The notes under the pieces: generated by a model
Told to the model about the DNA's origin: nothing
Seen by the model: the letters and a program-made list of their open reading frames with translations, nothing else
Database searches by the model: none
Assembly: GCA_023079485.1 (NCBI GenBank)
Contig: CM041090.1
Location: 34,498,874-34,562,873 of the forward strand
Source of the DNA: Archilochus colubris
Taxonomy: Eukaryota > Chordata > Aves > Apodiformes > Trochilidae
Reading direction: 5' to 3'
DNA: 64,000 bases
Shown: one piece after another, positions 1 through 10,095 of the stretch
Position numbering within the stretch: position 1 is the first letter of the stretch
How the letters are laid out: each line of letters opens with the position of its first letter
Program-made: the position numbers and the translations under genes

Positions 1-365
1 TTCACCCCGAAGAAGAGATGGTTCAGGGGGTCTTATTTATGTATCTAAGTATTTATGAACAGAGAGTGCAAGGAGGATGGAGCCAGGCTCTATACAGTGG
101 CATCCAGTGACAGGAGTAGAGGCAAAGGGAACAAGGCAAAACAAAGGACATGCCATATAAACATCATGAACTGCTGTGATACTGAGTAGTGGAACAGGTT
201 ACCCAGGGAGGTTTGGAGTTTCCCACCTTAGAGTTATTTGAAAACCATCTGAAGTTGGCCTTGGCCAGCTTGCTCTAGGTGACCCTATGTGAGCAGGATT
301 CTAGGATAAGATGATCTCCAGAAGTGCCTTTCAACTGTAACCTGTCTGGGATCCTGGGATTCTGG
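1..365 (+). mobile_element. CR1 LINE 3' end, cut by the window edge
   Basis: This is the 3' untranslated part of a CR1 non-LTR retrotransposon. Recognisable wording runs in order: GGAGGATGGAGCCAGGCTCT near 75, a run equivalent to 'cagtg(a)caggagtagaggcaa' near 100-125, TGGAACAGGTTACCCAGGGA near 190, GATGATCTCCAGAAG near 311, and the tail with two imperfect GGGAT(T)C-type units at about 348-365. CR1 ends in short tandem octamers rather than poly(A), as seen here. The copy is diverged from the family pattern at many positions. Its 5' side lies outside the window, so its full length is unknown. It has no coding capacity. Confidence 0.92.
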
Positions 366-3300
366 TATTTTTGTTGCTGTCCTGCTGGCTGTTGTCTCAC
401 TGGTTGTTTTACCTTATGTGATACCAGAAAATCCAGTGATACCAGAAAATATTTTCTCTGAGAGTAGATGGAAGGATTTCAGATTTGTCAGATATGCCTC
501 TGCCTCCTGTCTCTGTTCCCAAGTCCTCCTCAGTGACAGAAAAACTACAAGATACTCAGTACCCCCCAGTGATTCAGCGTTGTTCTATTTTTGTATTGTA
601 TAATTAAAATGTAAATAAATCCTAGAATGTCACCCACCACAATAGATTCTGTCAGTAAGTTTATTTTTGGACTTGTACTCACTAGGAGAAGCAAAACCAC
701 AAAGGATCTCCCAGATAGACATCGGTCTCTTTGTCACCCAAAAGTAGGAATGGCTGTTGCCTGCTGTTGAGATTATTTTCTGATCTGATACAAAACCATT
801 AACTGGGCTGCAAGATAGCTAAAAACATTGATTTCTAATGTTTGAAAGTGTCTAAAACATATACTTAGCTCAATAGGTGAAAACTGTGGTTGTTCCAAAT
901 CCTATCCAAAAAAATAATTAAAAGAAATTTATAAGGGCTGCCAACAGCATTATAATAAGTACTGAAAATCAGTTAAAAAATTCCACTAAACAAAAGTTGG
1001 TTTCAGAATTAAAAATGATTGTTTCAGTTTCTGAAATTCTAAAGAAAAAGATCACTACCTGAAAACAAAATGGAGGGTACATGAAGATCTTGGCAAAAGT
1101 ATATTTCAGGATTCTTTCCATATTTATCCCTATCTTTACATATTTTGAACACTGCTAGAAAGAAAGTGTATGATTATTACCTGAAAATACTTGTTTTTCT
1201 AAAGATAGGAAGAGCAATGTGGATATATAATAAAACGTTATGGAACAAAGTATAAAAAAAGGAAATTCAGATTATGGTAAAAATCACTGATAGCAAGGAC
1301 TAAATGGTTTATGTGGAATACCCACTAAAAAGAAATATTTGAAGGCTGAACATACATTATGTTAAAAATTAAATTCTATTCTGCATGGGAATTTTTTTTC
1401 CCTGATAAAAGGAATGAATTTTATGACTTAATGAGATTTTCTATCTCTGATGTTTATGATTCAGTATATAACATATGACCTAATTTCTATGATATATGAC
1501 GCATACAGGAGACATATGAGATCCTGGAAGGAAAAAAAAATCAATTGATTGGTGGCAATATACTACTTAAGGGACAGTGAAATTTAATCACAGGATCATC
1601 AAGGTGTCATAGAAAGAAATGTAGCTTCCTGAATTTTGATAGCCACCTTTGCCATGTTACAACACACAGCCTTTTCCTCTTCATCAGTGCCATGAGAAAT
1701 AAGTTCTACAGAAGCATTATCAAAGTGAAGCCTTCCACTTTCAGAAAGTCTTGCTAAATGTGTGTGACTGTGTAGATACAGACGAGTCCATAGTCCAAAA
1801 ACTAAAACCCCCACTGCACTCTTTTTCTCATTTATTCCTCTGGTCAGACAGCAGTTCTGAGATTTTTCTGGAAAGCACCGGAGACAGCAGCAAGACACCT
1901 GAAGAAGATGCTCATTCCAAAATGGTCCATCACAGGAACTATAATATAAATGCCTCCATGAAAAGAGGGAGTACAGAAGCAAGAAGAAATCTGGGCTTAA
2001 GAGGTGCCCTCTGCCCTCACTTTCCCAAATTATGTAGCTTTATTGTTCATGTCTGGAGCATGGAGAGGTCTGAGGGGATGTCTGATACTGAACACCTTGT
2101 AAGATAATAACTTTTCACCCCTAGCCTTCTCTGTCCTGTTAAAACTTCTGTGGAGATCACAGGAATAGATGGGAGGAGATGCTGTCCCATTGCTATCGGC
2201 TACTTAAGATAATTGCACTCTCACTGTCTGGCCAATGATGCTTGCACAGGATGGTGAGAGAACAGTGAACTGGTCCCCTTGCTCTAGGACACAATCAATA
2301 TTAAATTAGACTTTAATTACAAGCCTTTTAATTATTCAGTGTTGACTTATGGTATGAAGCAGCAGCTGTGAATTTTTCTAAAGCAAAAGCTTTGATTCAA
2401 AGTATTCTCTCATTATCTCCTATAGTATTCTTGTGCAGGAAAATATTAGACCTCTCTTGACATTATTTCATAATTTTTACAAGACTAGTCTAGATGCCAT
2501 GCTGCTGCTCAGCAAAGGTAATAATAAATTTAAAAGTCTTTGGCTGTTCTCAGGTGGCATCACCAAGCAGAAAGTGATTTGCCTGAAGTTTAATAGATCT
2601 TAATCGATTTCACTGTAACAGGAAATATTTTTTATCTCCAGTTCACGGAAAATTCTGCACCAAATTGCTCTGAAAGTGCGTATTGAGAGTTAGAGCATCA
2701 GTTCCAACATAGTTCAGTTCCAAGCCTAGATCTATCTCTATCTAGACTAGATCTGAAAATCTTTGCTTTCTGAAAAAAAACTATAGTCTGATTTTCATTG
2801 ATAATGTACTCAGAGAGATATGTTTCCCTGACAGAATATCTATAGTATATCTAATATTAATATCTACTTATTTATATCTGTAGAGAGAGATGTCTGTTTT
2901 ACCCTGGCTTCTTACTTTTCATTAAAGCAGTAGAGACTTTTCCCCTTATTTCATGCATTGCAATAAAGGTAAAACAATTGAAAAATGGAACCTTGTGGCA
3001 TTTGTGACAAAATTTGACATTAATTTTTTCAGAGTTTTCTTCAAGTGGTATGAAATGGTATGAAATTGGTATGAAATTCAAAGTGCAATGGTCTCCTTTG
3101 TGCAAATAATTTCTTGTAGCTATATTTCTGCATTAAAGTCGCTACAGCTGATTTAGGGTGCTGGCTTTCATCCCACAGATAGAGAAAGGAATAGATCCTC
3201 TTCCCCTTGCTTACTCATAACATCAGTTGGTATGCACATCCCTCAAAAAAGTGCAAAATATTGAACAGCTTTAGAGACCTTGCTGGGATCAGACACTAGT

Positions 3301-4779
3301 TGCAATATTAAATATCATCTGAAGTGCTCTGTCATGCTTGAGGTGTTGAGATACCAGCCTCTACCTTCCTGTGACATAGGATGAAAAGATATCTTGTGCT
3401 TACTGTTTCACTTTATATATGATGTTCTATCCCACCCTCTGCTGGTGCTTCTGCATTTGCCTCAAACTAGAAAGTGGATACACCAACCAAAACAACTGGA
3501 AAAAAAAAGTCAGTTTTCTTTGATTGAAGATGAACATTTTCCTTGGTTATAGAGGGTTGTGACTTCTCCAAAGCTTCCCTAGATGCCTGCCAAACCTAAC
3601 CATTCACCCTTGGGATAATGAACTTGGCAAAAGTTGAAGTAGATGAGCTGTAAGGTTCATCAGTTGTGTCCTCTATGTAATGGGTCCAGTTTTATAACTC
3701 CAGTGGAATTTATCACAATGATTGCTCTTATTATATTGATACATTATTTCTCACATTTTATAAATATCATAAAGAAAAAAAGTTTCTTGAAAAAGAACTG
3801 GTAAATAAATTCCTCATTCTGTAAATTGTGTTGCTGTGCATGCCATACCACCAGCAGTTCAAGCACTAATGACTTATCCTTTCTTTATCACTTCTTTAAT
3901 TACAAAAACCAGACAGAGCTTATCATCAGCAAATAACTTGCTGTAATTTCTTTGTTCCTCCTCAAATCAAGATCATGTTGAATGTGTTGAAATGCATAAA
4001 TCAAGCCAATGCCAAACATTTTCATAAGTTTATTAAACATTTGGCTTTTACAGATATCTTCAAAGCTGTCATTTTTACATCTTTGCATTTTGCCCTGCAT
4101 TATATTTTGTGCTCTAACATTGAGTTTCATTCCAGTGAAGGCAGGGGTGTAATGTGGTAATACATTGGCACATTCTTTTCTCCCTCCCATTAAGACTGAC
4201 AAGAAATAATTACTTCATACTTGTTCTCATTAATAGCTAAAATTGTCTTCCACTTTCTTATACTAGCAATAATTTACATTTAGTGCTAAATCCATTAACT
4301 GGAGTCAAGTCCTCAGGTCAGAACTCATTTTCCAACTTCTTGAGTCTTTTCTCCCATCTCATGAGGGCAGCTTCTAACCCATGCAGCAAAGGGGGCCCTG
4401 CAGCCACATCACTCCACTGGGTGATCCAGGCAAATGAGCTACATGGTGTCAGCAATAAAGGGAAAGCTCATAATCACTGCCTCCCAAAGTAATATATATA
4501 TGTTGTCAGAGTTGCTGGACTTAAGCTATGCTTTGTTGCTGCCATAAGGGTAGCAGTCATGGGATCAGTAATTAGGAGTAAATAAGACAAACTTTTTGCC
4601 TTGGTGCCGGCACTAAGGAAACACTAAGATTAACCCACACCCTAAAAAATTCAGTTACAGAGAAAGGGATAGGAAAAGTTATATTGTTGCTATTATATGG
4701 CCAGCAATGAAGTCCAGAAGAAATGGGATACTTGCCTATACAGTTGCATGACATGGGAAAACTAAAAATTTAACTTAGA
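366..4779. other. Non-coding stretch without a recognisable gene
   Basis: AT-rich DNA with short frames only. The longest are a 127-codon frame on the minus strand (1599-1982) and a 118-codon frame on the plus strand (1751-2107). They overlap antiparallel, show no domain I recognise and are probably chance. The stretch contains the small tandem repeat at 3047-3078 and an AT-rich patch around 2830-2890. I see no mobile element I can name. Confidence 0.6.
3047..3078. repeat. Short tandem repeat, three copies of GGTATGAAAT(T)
   Basis: Three head-to-tail units of GGTATGAAAT: 3047-3056, then 3057-3067 and 3068-3078 with an extra T. This looks like replication slippage. No function is implied. Confidence 0.85.
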
Positions 4780-4853
4780 CCATGCTCAGGGCAGAGGGTT
4801 TGGAAGTTTAAGGTTCCTTCCAACCCAAACCATACTGTGATTCTCACATTTGG
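4780..4853 (+). mobile_element. CR1 3' tail fragment
   Basis: A short CR1 3' terminus. It reads GGGCAGAGGGTTTGGAA, then TTTAAGGTTCCTTCCAACCC, then AACCATACTGTGATTCT, which is the family's terminal wording and octamer tail. The usual 'ctagatgatc' between TTTGGAA and the TTTAAGG block is missing, so the copy has a small internal deletion. Nothing clearly CR1 precedes it, as expected for a heavily 5'-truncated LINE insertion. Confidence 0.8.
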
Positions 4854-6192
4854 TGCTTCTCCCACAGATCTTGGTGATTTGCAGCAGAACTATCAAAGTT
4901 AAAATAGACCTAAGACTCTGTAGGTAAAGGAAGGACACAGAGCAATGGATCTCTGTAAAACTCTGGACTGACTGAACTAATAGCATGGACTTTAAACACT
5001 AACAATTTCTGAAATGCCAAGGATGATGCTGAAATTTATATGAAACTGTAAGAAATCTCTTTGAAGAAGAAAACACAGTAATAATCTTGTTCTTAAGGTC
5101 TCAACAAGGAATTCCTGGCAAATTTGTTGCTATTTTTCTAGTTGTACTTGGCTTAGTTCCAGCCATGATCATAAATCTTTGAGGTATTGTAAGTACAAGT
5201 TTAACAGATATCCAGGCTCACTGGAGCTGTCAGCACTCACATCTATTTATCTGGATTGAGAAAGGAAGAACATTTTTTTTTCTTTTTTTTTTTTCTGACA
5301 GCTTAAAATTATTCAGAAAGCCACCATTTGAGAAAAGAATGTGAGTTGGACTAGATGACCTTTAAATATCCCTTCCAACCCAAAGAAGAAGACTGAAAAA
5401 GGAATGATTCAGACATTATCCTGATTTCAGCTGCAGCAAGTTGGCTTCAGCTTTAAGTGCTCATGAAGAACTATAGACTTCATTTTCCTTTTTCCTTTGC
5501 CTTGACAAAACAGAGGAACTGAGAGCTGCACAATAGCAATACTTAAGAGTTCTTATCACTTCTGCATCTCTGCTTGGGTGTGAAGACTTGAAGCCCTACA
5601 CCTCTTTGTGCATCCATCAAAGAGTGCAAAATGCTTTCCCTCTCTTCCTGTCCCCCCTATTCTCCTCTCAAAGAAGAAGGGATTTCTATGTGCTGCTTTA
5701 CATAGGCCCTTGTCCTCACCTGTTTTTGTTTTTTTTCTGGGACAAGGGAACCTGGTGGCAGCCTGGCCCAGCAGCACCCAGTAGGTCCTGGAGGCTTGAA
5801 GTGGGGCTAATAAATTTCTACACCTCCTTCTTCTGCAAGAAGGGGGATTTAGGTTGATTTCAGTGAGCTGCTCAACTCTGGTGTTAGTGGTGCTGATGGA
5901 CTCCTTTCTGTAGCTCAGCTCCTTCCCAGGCAAGCTGGAAGGAAGACACTTGCTTGCCAGCCTGCAGTCCCGTGAGCCAGCAGAAGTGGCCAGTGGCTTT
6001 CCTGCTTGTCGGATGTGGGTGCCTGGGAGATGAGCTGCAGGTTTCTCTTGCTGTCTTTTCCTCATACACCCAGGTCCCTGGGAAGGACTCTGAGGGGACA
6101 GGAAATCTATTTTAAATGTCTCATTGGGGCTAGTAGGTGAATTTACAAAAACATATTGTAAGCAGAGAACCTGTTTCAAGGGGCTGTTTACT
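4854..6192. other. Mostly unassigned DNA with a minimal CR1 remnant
   Basis: The first part (4854-5540) is AT-rich with T-rich tracts near 5272-5295. From about 5560 to 6190 the base composition becomes noticeably richer in G and C. This part holds most of a 227-codon minus-strand frame (5556-6239), the longest in the window. The frame's product is basic and low in recognisable structure, and its first codons lie in the minus-strand CR1 remnant that starts at 6193. I recognise no family and treat it as non-coding. Confidence 0.5.
5344..5382 (+). mobile_element. Tiny CR1 3' remnant
   Basis: GTTGGACTAGATGACCTTTA followed within a few bases by CCCTTCCAACCC matches the conserved stretch just before the CR1 tail. 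The octamer tail itself has decayed or is absent. The piece is too short to say more than that it comes from CR1. Confidence 0.65.
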
Positions 6193-6562
6193 GAGCCCAT
6201 GTTGCAACCTGGCCTTGAGCACTTCCAGGGATGGAGCATCCACGGCTTCTCTGGTCAACCTGTGCCAGTATTTCACCATCCTCACAAGAAAGAGTTCCTT
6301 CCTAGTGTCTAACCTAAATCTACTCTCTTCCACCTTAAAAAAAATTACTCCTCATCCTATCACTAATTGTCCTTATTAAAAAATCCCTCCCCAGCTTTCC
6401 TGTATCCCCTTCAGGTACTGGAAGGCCATTACAAGGTCTCCCTGGAGCCTTCTCTTCTCCAAGCTGAACAAGTCCAGCTTGCTCAGACTGTCTTCATAGG
6501 AGAAGTGCTCCAACTTTCTGGTGCTCCAGCCCCCTTGACAGAACCTCTTTGCCAATGGCTGA
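6193..6562 (-). mobile_element. CR1 LINE fragment, minus strand: end of ORF2 and 3' UTR
   Basis: Read on the minus strand, this fragment begins with the C-terminal end of CR1 ORF2. Conceptual translation between about 6590 and 6400 gives [21 protein letters not shown], then [14 protein letters not shown], the usual end of the reverse-transcriptase protein. The 3' UTR follows, recognisable on the plus strand as TCTAACCTAAATCTACTCTC, CACTTCCAGGGATGGAGCATC and GTCAACCTGTGCCAGT. It stops at about 6193, before the sequence that should lead to the octamer tail. Both ends are therefore incomplete. Loss of the 3' end is unusual for CR1 and implies a later deletion or rearrangement. Confidence 0.9.
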
Positions 6563-9500
6563 AATGGGCAATGGGGGCTGTGTGCAGCCACTTATCATGA
6601 GACCCAGACAGGCAAAATTCCCCCAAACACTCCATGACATATACAAATGAAAGAAAATAAAAGAGAATTAAGTCTTCTTTATCTTAAAGATATTTTTATA
6701 CCTGCACAGTGTATTTATTATCTCATTTTTAAATTTTTAAATGCAGTCTTTGTTAATTTGAAGATAAGGTTCAATTTTAAAGTTTGAATGTTTCGATGCA
6801 AAGTGTGAAAAAAGAATAAAAGAAAGCTCGTATTATAATCTTGAGGGTCAAAAAGAAAAAAAAAAAGAAGACAAAATTATCAAAATGCTGCCATTGTTAT
6901 AACTTGTCAGAGATTTAACTGTGATATTCAGGCACATCATTAAAATTTGCTCAACAACTGTTGCTGTTTTACTTCCATGCAGTAAATCGAAGGAAGATGA
7001 AAGAATCATCTGGTTTTTTCCTGAGAAAATTAGCTCCCATTCCCTCCCCTCCCTCCCCCCAGTATAAACACACTTTGTATTTTATTTTTCTCTTCATTAT
7101 GTCTGATGGTTTGTCAGACAGTTGATGCAAACATCCTTAAGCCTCAGGGGCTGCCCCCAAGTTAATTGGAGCAATAGAGGCCAGATTAGGAGGGCTCCCA
7201 TGCAAGCATGACACGGGCTGTGGCAAAGCCGATTTGAGATGCCTTATTCAAGACACAGGACGGGTCATTTTGGTCCCATGGCAGCGCTGCTAATCTCAGG
7301 CCTTGCAGACAAAAAAATTTGCATGTGAAAGCAGCTGGCCACATCGAAAGCTTAATTCCCCTTCAGGCTTTCCTCCCAGCCATTTTGGGAGAGGGTGAAG
7401 CAGCAGGAGTCAACCGCAGCCTTTCTATCAGTGGGTGCTCCTGCTGGGTTTTTGGGTTGTGCTCATGGGGTGCACTTGGACTTTCTTTTGTCATGGGAGG
7501 TCTGCTGGGCTGGGAACTGGCTCTCCAAGAGGCTCCTCTGGCACTCTCCTGGAGATGCAAGGAGTTTCCCTGTGTCTGGATGGATGGGACACCTTGTAAC
7601 CTGGAGCAGTATGGAGAGATCTCTAAATGGTCCTCATGAGATGCCAGCAAAGCCCCCAGCACCTGCCTGGCACCACTGCCCACTTGGGGCAACAGCTCTG
7701 CATCTCTGCCTGTGCTTGTTTTGTGTCAGCTTCCTCCTTCTGAGATTTATGTATTCATTTTTTACCCCTAGTTTTCCCTTCTCCATCTCAAATTTTGGTG
7801 GAAAAGTGGTGAAGGAAGGAAGACATGAACAAATATGAGAGGTAAAAATATATTGCTCTTTTAAGATGGCACAAAATTATTTCAAACAAACAGGAATTAA
7901 TTTTGAAGTTCAAAGAACAAATGTGATTTCTTAATTCTTGGGTTTTGTGCTGTGGAATCCCTTTCTTTTGCTTTTCAATCACAGAAGAATGCTGATAACA
8001 ACAAAATATTCCATGACGTTTCTGAAGTAAATCTTGCACAGATTTGTTCTTCAGTCTATCCATTAAGGATAGAATCAGTTTCTGTTTATTGCACAATGAC
8101 TGGTGCTACAGCATAAATAAATAAAGTAAGACAGAACAGTCAAATCTGCTGGCCCAGCATCATGTATCAATTTGCACTAATAAGTTAATTTCCATAATTG
8201 TTATTCAGGACTAATACAATTTGAGAGAAAAAAGGTCGTAATGGTCATGATGCCCTGAGAGGATTTTGCCTTGCTGAAGTCAACACATTGAAACCTCTGA
8301 AGGATTCTGGAGAGAATAATGCCCATAACCCAATCATTCAGCTAATGTTATTACTTATTTATTTGTTTTCCATCAGTGACATACCCGGTGAGCTTCAAAA
8401 CAAGACTGCACCTTTGACATGCTGCTGTGTCACCTGCGTACTCCCACTGCTCATCCTGAGTCTTTAAATGTCAAAGGCAAGTCTTCCAAGTGGACCTTCA
8501 AAAGCACTGCATCCATTTTTCTTCTGTGCCTATTTAAATACATTGGAGCACTGCAAGACTGTGCCTTGTAAAACAAATGAACCTCTTTTGACTCACTTTT
8601 GCCCCTCTTGCTGAGGTCCCTTCAGTTTACAGAATGTTTGGTTAAGTCACAGGGCTGAGGTCCACTGCTGCTTGGATAGCTGAGCTAACTCAGGCAACAT
8701 GGATATTTTTACCAAAAAATAAAAGATAAATCTCACAGGAAATTGCTGGTGAAACTGCTGTACATCAGATTAGAATATCATCTGCTACATTTTATTTTAG
8801 CACTTAAAATTAAATGCATTTGTAATAGGAACAGTAGTAAAATCAAATCAGAGTTTAACTTATTGTAGAAATATGTTCTGCTACAAGGAAAAATGTACAT
8901 GCCAAACTCAGAACCTTATAGTGCATTTAGTGGCTTTATTTTTTGCCTGTATGCTCTAGGAGACTCTGACCTTTCTAAAAATCCCATGCAGATAATATGA
9001 TCCTTAGTACAACAGTAAAATAATATTGTAATTACTATTTGTACAGATATGGTAGATATTGCAGAAGATGTTTTACCTAAAAAGAAATAGGTAGATTTGT
9101 AGATTGGACTACACTGTTAAAGCCTACAGTGGAGTTTTCCTTGATGGCAGGAAAAAAAAGAATTATTTTTCTCGGTAATACAAGCAAAAAACTAAAGAAA
9201 CAAACAACAAAACAAAGCAAAGTCAAAAAGAAGTGAGCAGAAATGTAGATTTAAAAAATAATTGTATTTAAAAGTCATTTTAAGTGGAAAGAAAGCCTAG
9301 AAGATTGTGAAATATGTATTTTTCAGAGTGTTTTCTAGAAACCTTCTCCTCAGTAGAAAATTTTACTTTAGGCAGAAAGTCATAGAATTATTCAATAAAA
9401 CCAAATTTTCAATTTCAGTGTGAGCTAAAACTTCATTCTATATGTTCCTTTGACTTTCTTTTAATGACAGATATGATTATAATGAATACAAATTTACTAT

Positions 9501-9769
9501 AAGAGGAAGAATGAGAGTAAAATTTTGGAGATGCTAACAGAAAATACTGATCCTTGGAGTTAATAGCATGTGGAGAAGCAAAATAATTATCTCTTTGGAC
9601 TAAAGAAAAACCTTAGAGCTGTTGTTCAACAGGAGACAACCCTCTTCCTCTCACTGCTTCTGTCTCACCAGGCAAGAGATGTCTGTGTCCTCACCTAGAT
9701 GAGTATTTGTGGCAAGGACATTTCCTGGAGCACCTTCCTCCATGACATGGCAGGATCACTGATAAATGA
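6563..9769. other. Non-coding stretch with candidate conserved elements
   Basis: No gene or named repeat is visible. Two parts stand out by composition: 7120-7345, free of repeats with balanced base content, and 8120-8560, dense in ATTA/TAAT words. Between them, 7390-7740 is richer in G and C, with overlapping 106-147-codon frames on both strands that look fortuitous. From 8800 to 9600 the DNA is AT-rich and featureless. Confidence 0.55.
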
Positions 9770-9775
9770 AGTTTA
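9770..9775 (+). repeat. Target-site duplication, left copy (AGTTTA)
   Basis: AGTTTA directly precedes the TG of the LTR at 9776 and is repeated exactly after its CA at 10090-10095. Six bases is the duplication length made by alpha- and beta-retrovirus-type integrases. Confidence 0.85.
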
Positions 9776-9946
9776 TGTAGTGGAACAGAGCTACCAGGTG
9801 CCTCTGATCATCAAGAAGTGGGTGTGAGCTGCTATCAACCCCACCTGTGCCCTGTTAGGACAGGCCCCTGTTGGGCATGAGCAAGACTAGGGGGCCAATA
9901 AAGGCAGAGAAGAGCTCAGCTCACTCTGGTGTGAGGCATGGAGAGG

Positions 9947-9994
9947 CCAGCAGCTCGTCGAGCCTCTGGAGCAAGAAAGGCTCCTCCCGCTACA
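9947..9994 (+). repeat. Direct repeat inside LTR copy A, first unit
   Basis: CCAGCAGCTCGTCGAGC through CCCGCTACA. It recurs at 10041-10089 with a few substitutions, at an offset of about 94 bp. Both units end in CCCGCTACA, the same bases that form the LTR's 3' terminus. Confidence 0.88.
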
Positions 9995-10040
9995 CTTCTA
10001 CCCTGGAAGCGCTGTGTGGTGGCTGGAGTCCTGGAAGAGA

Positions 10041-10089
10041 CCAGCAGCTCGTTGAGCTTCAGGAGCAAGAATGGCTCCTTCCCGCTACA
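10041..10089 (+). repeat. Direct repeat inside LTR copy A, second unit
   Basis: CCAGCAGCTCGTTGAGC through CCCGCTACA, ending exactly at the LTR terminus. Differences from the first unit include CGTCGAG/CGTTGAG, CTCTGG/TTCAGG and AAAGG/AATGG. Confidence 0.88.
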
Positions 10090-10095
10090 AGTTTA
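10090..10095 (+). repeat. Target-site duplication, right copy (AGTTTA)
   Basis: An exact copy of 9770-9775, immediately after the CTACA terminus of the LTR. Confidence 0.85.

Larger units (their letters stand above)
9776..10089 (+). mobile_element. Solo LTR of an endogenous retrovirus (copy A)
   Basis: A 314-bp long terminal repeat with perfect 5-bp inverted ends (TGTAG ... CTACA), bounded by an exact 6-bp target-site duplication (AGTTTA). No internal viral sequence adjoins it on either side, so it is a solo LTR left by recombination between the two LTRs of a provirus. CCAATAAAGGC near 9895 could be a variant TATA box or the polyadenylation signal. Its first 130 or so bases align with the minus-strand copy at 24305-24628. 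The 3' part carries an internal 48/49-bp duplication (9947-9994 and 10041-10089). The 6-bp duplication favours an ERVK or alpharetrovirus-type family. I cannot assign a named family. Confidence 0.85.

Noticed and set aside
1599..2107. Overlapping antiparallel 127- and 118-codon frames
   Set aside because: No recognisable domain, no start or splice context, and mirrored open frames of this length arise by chance.
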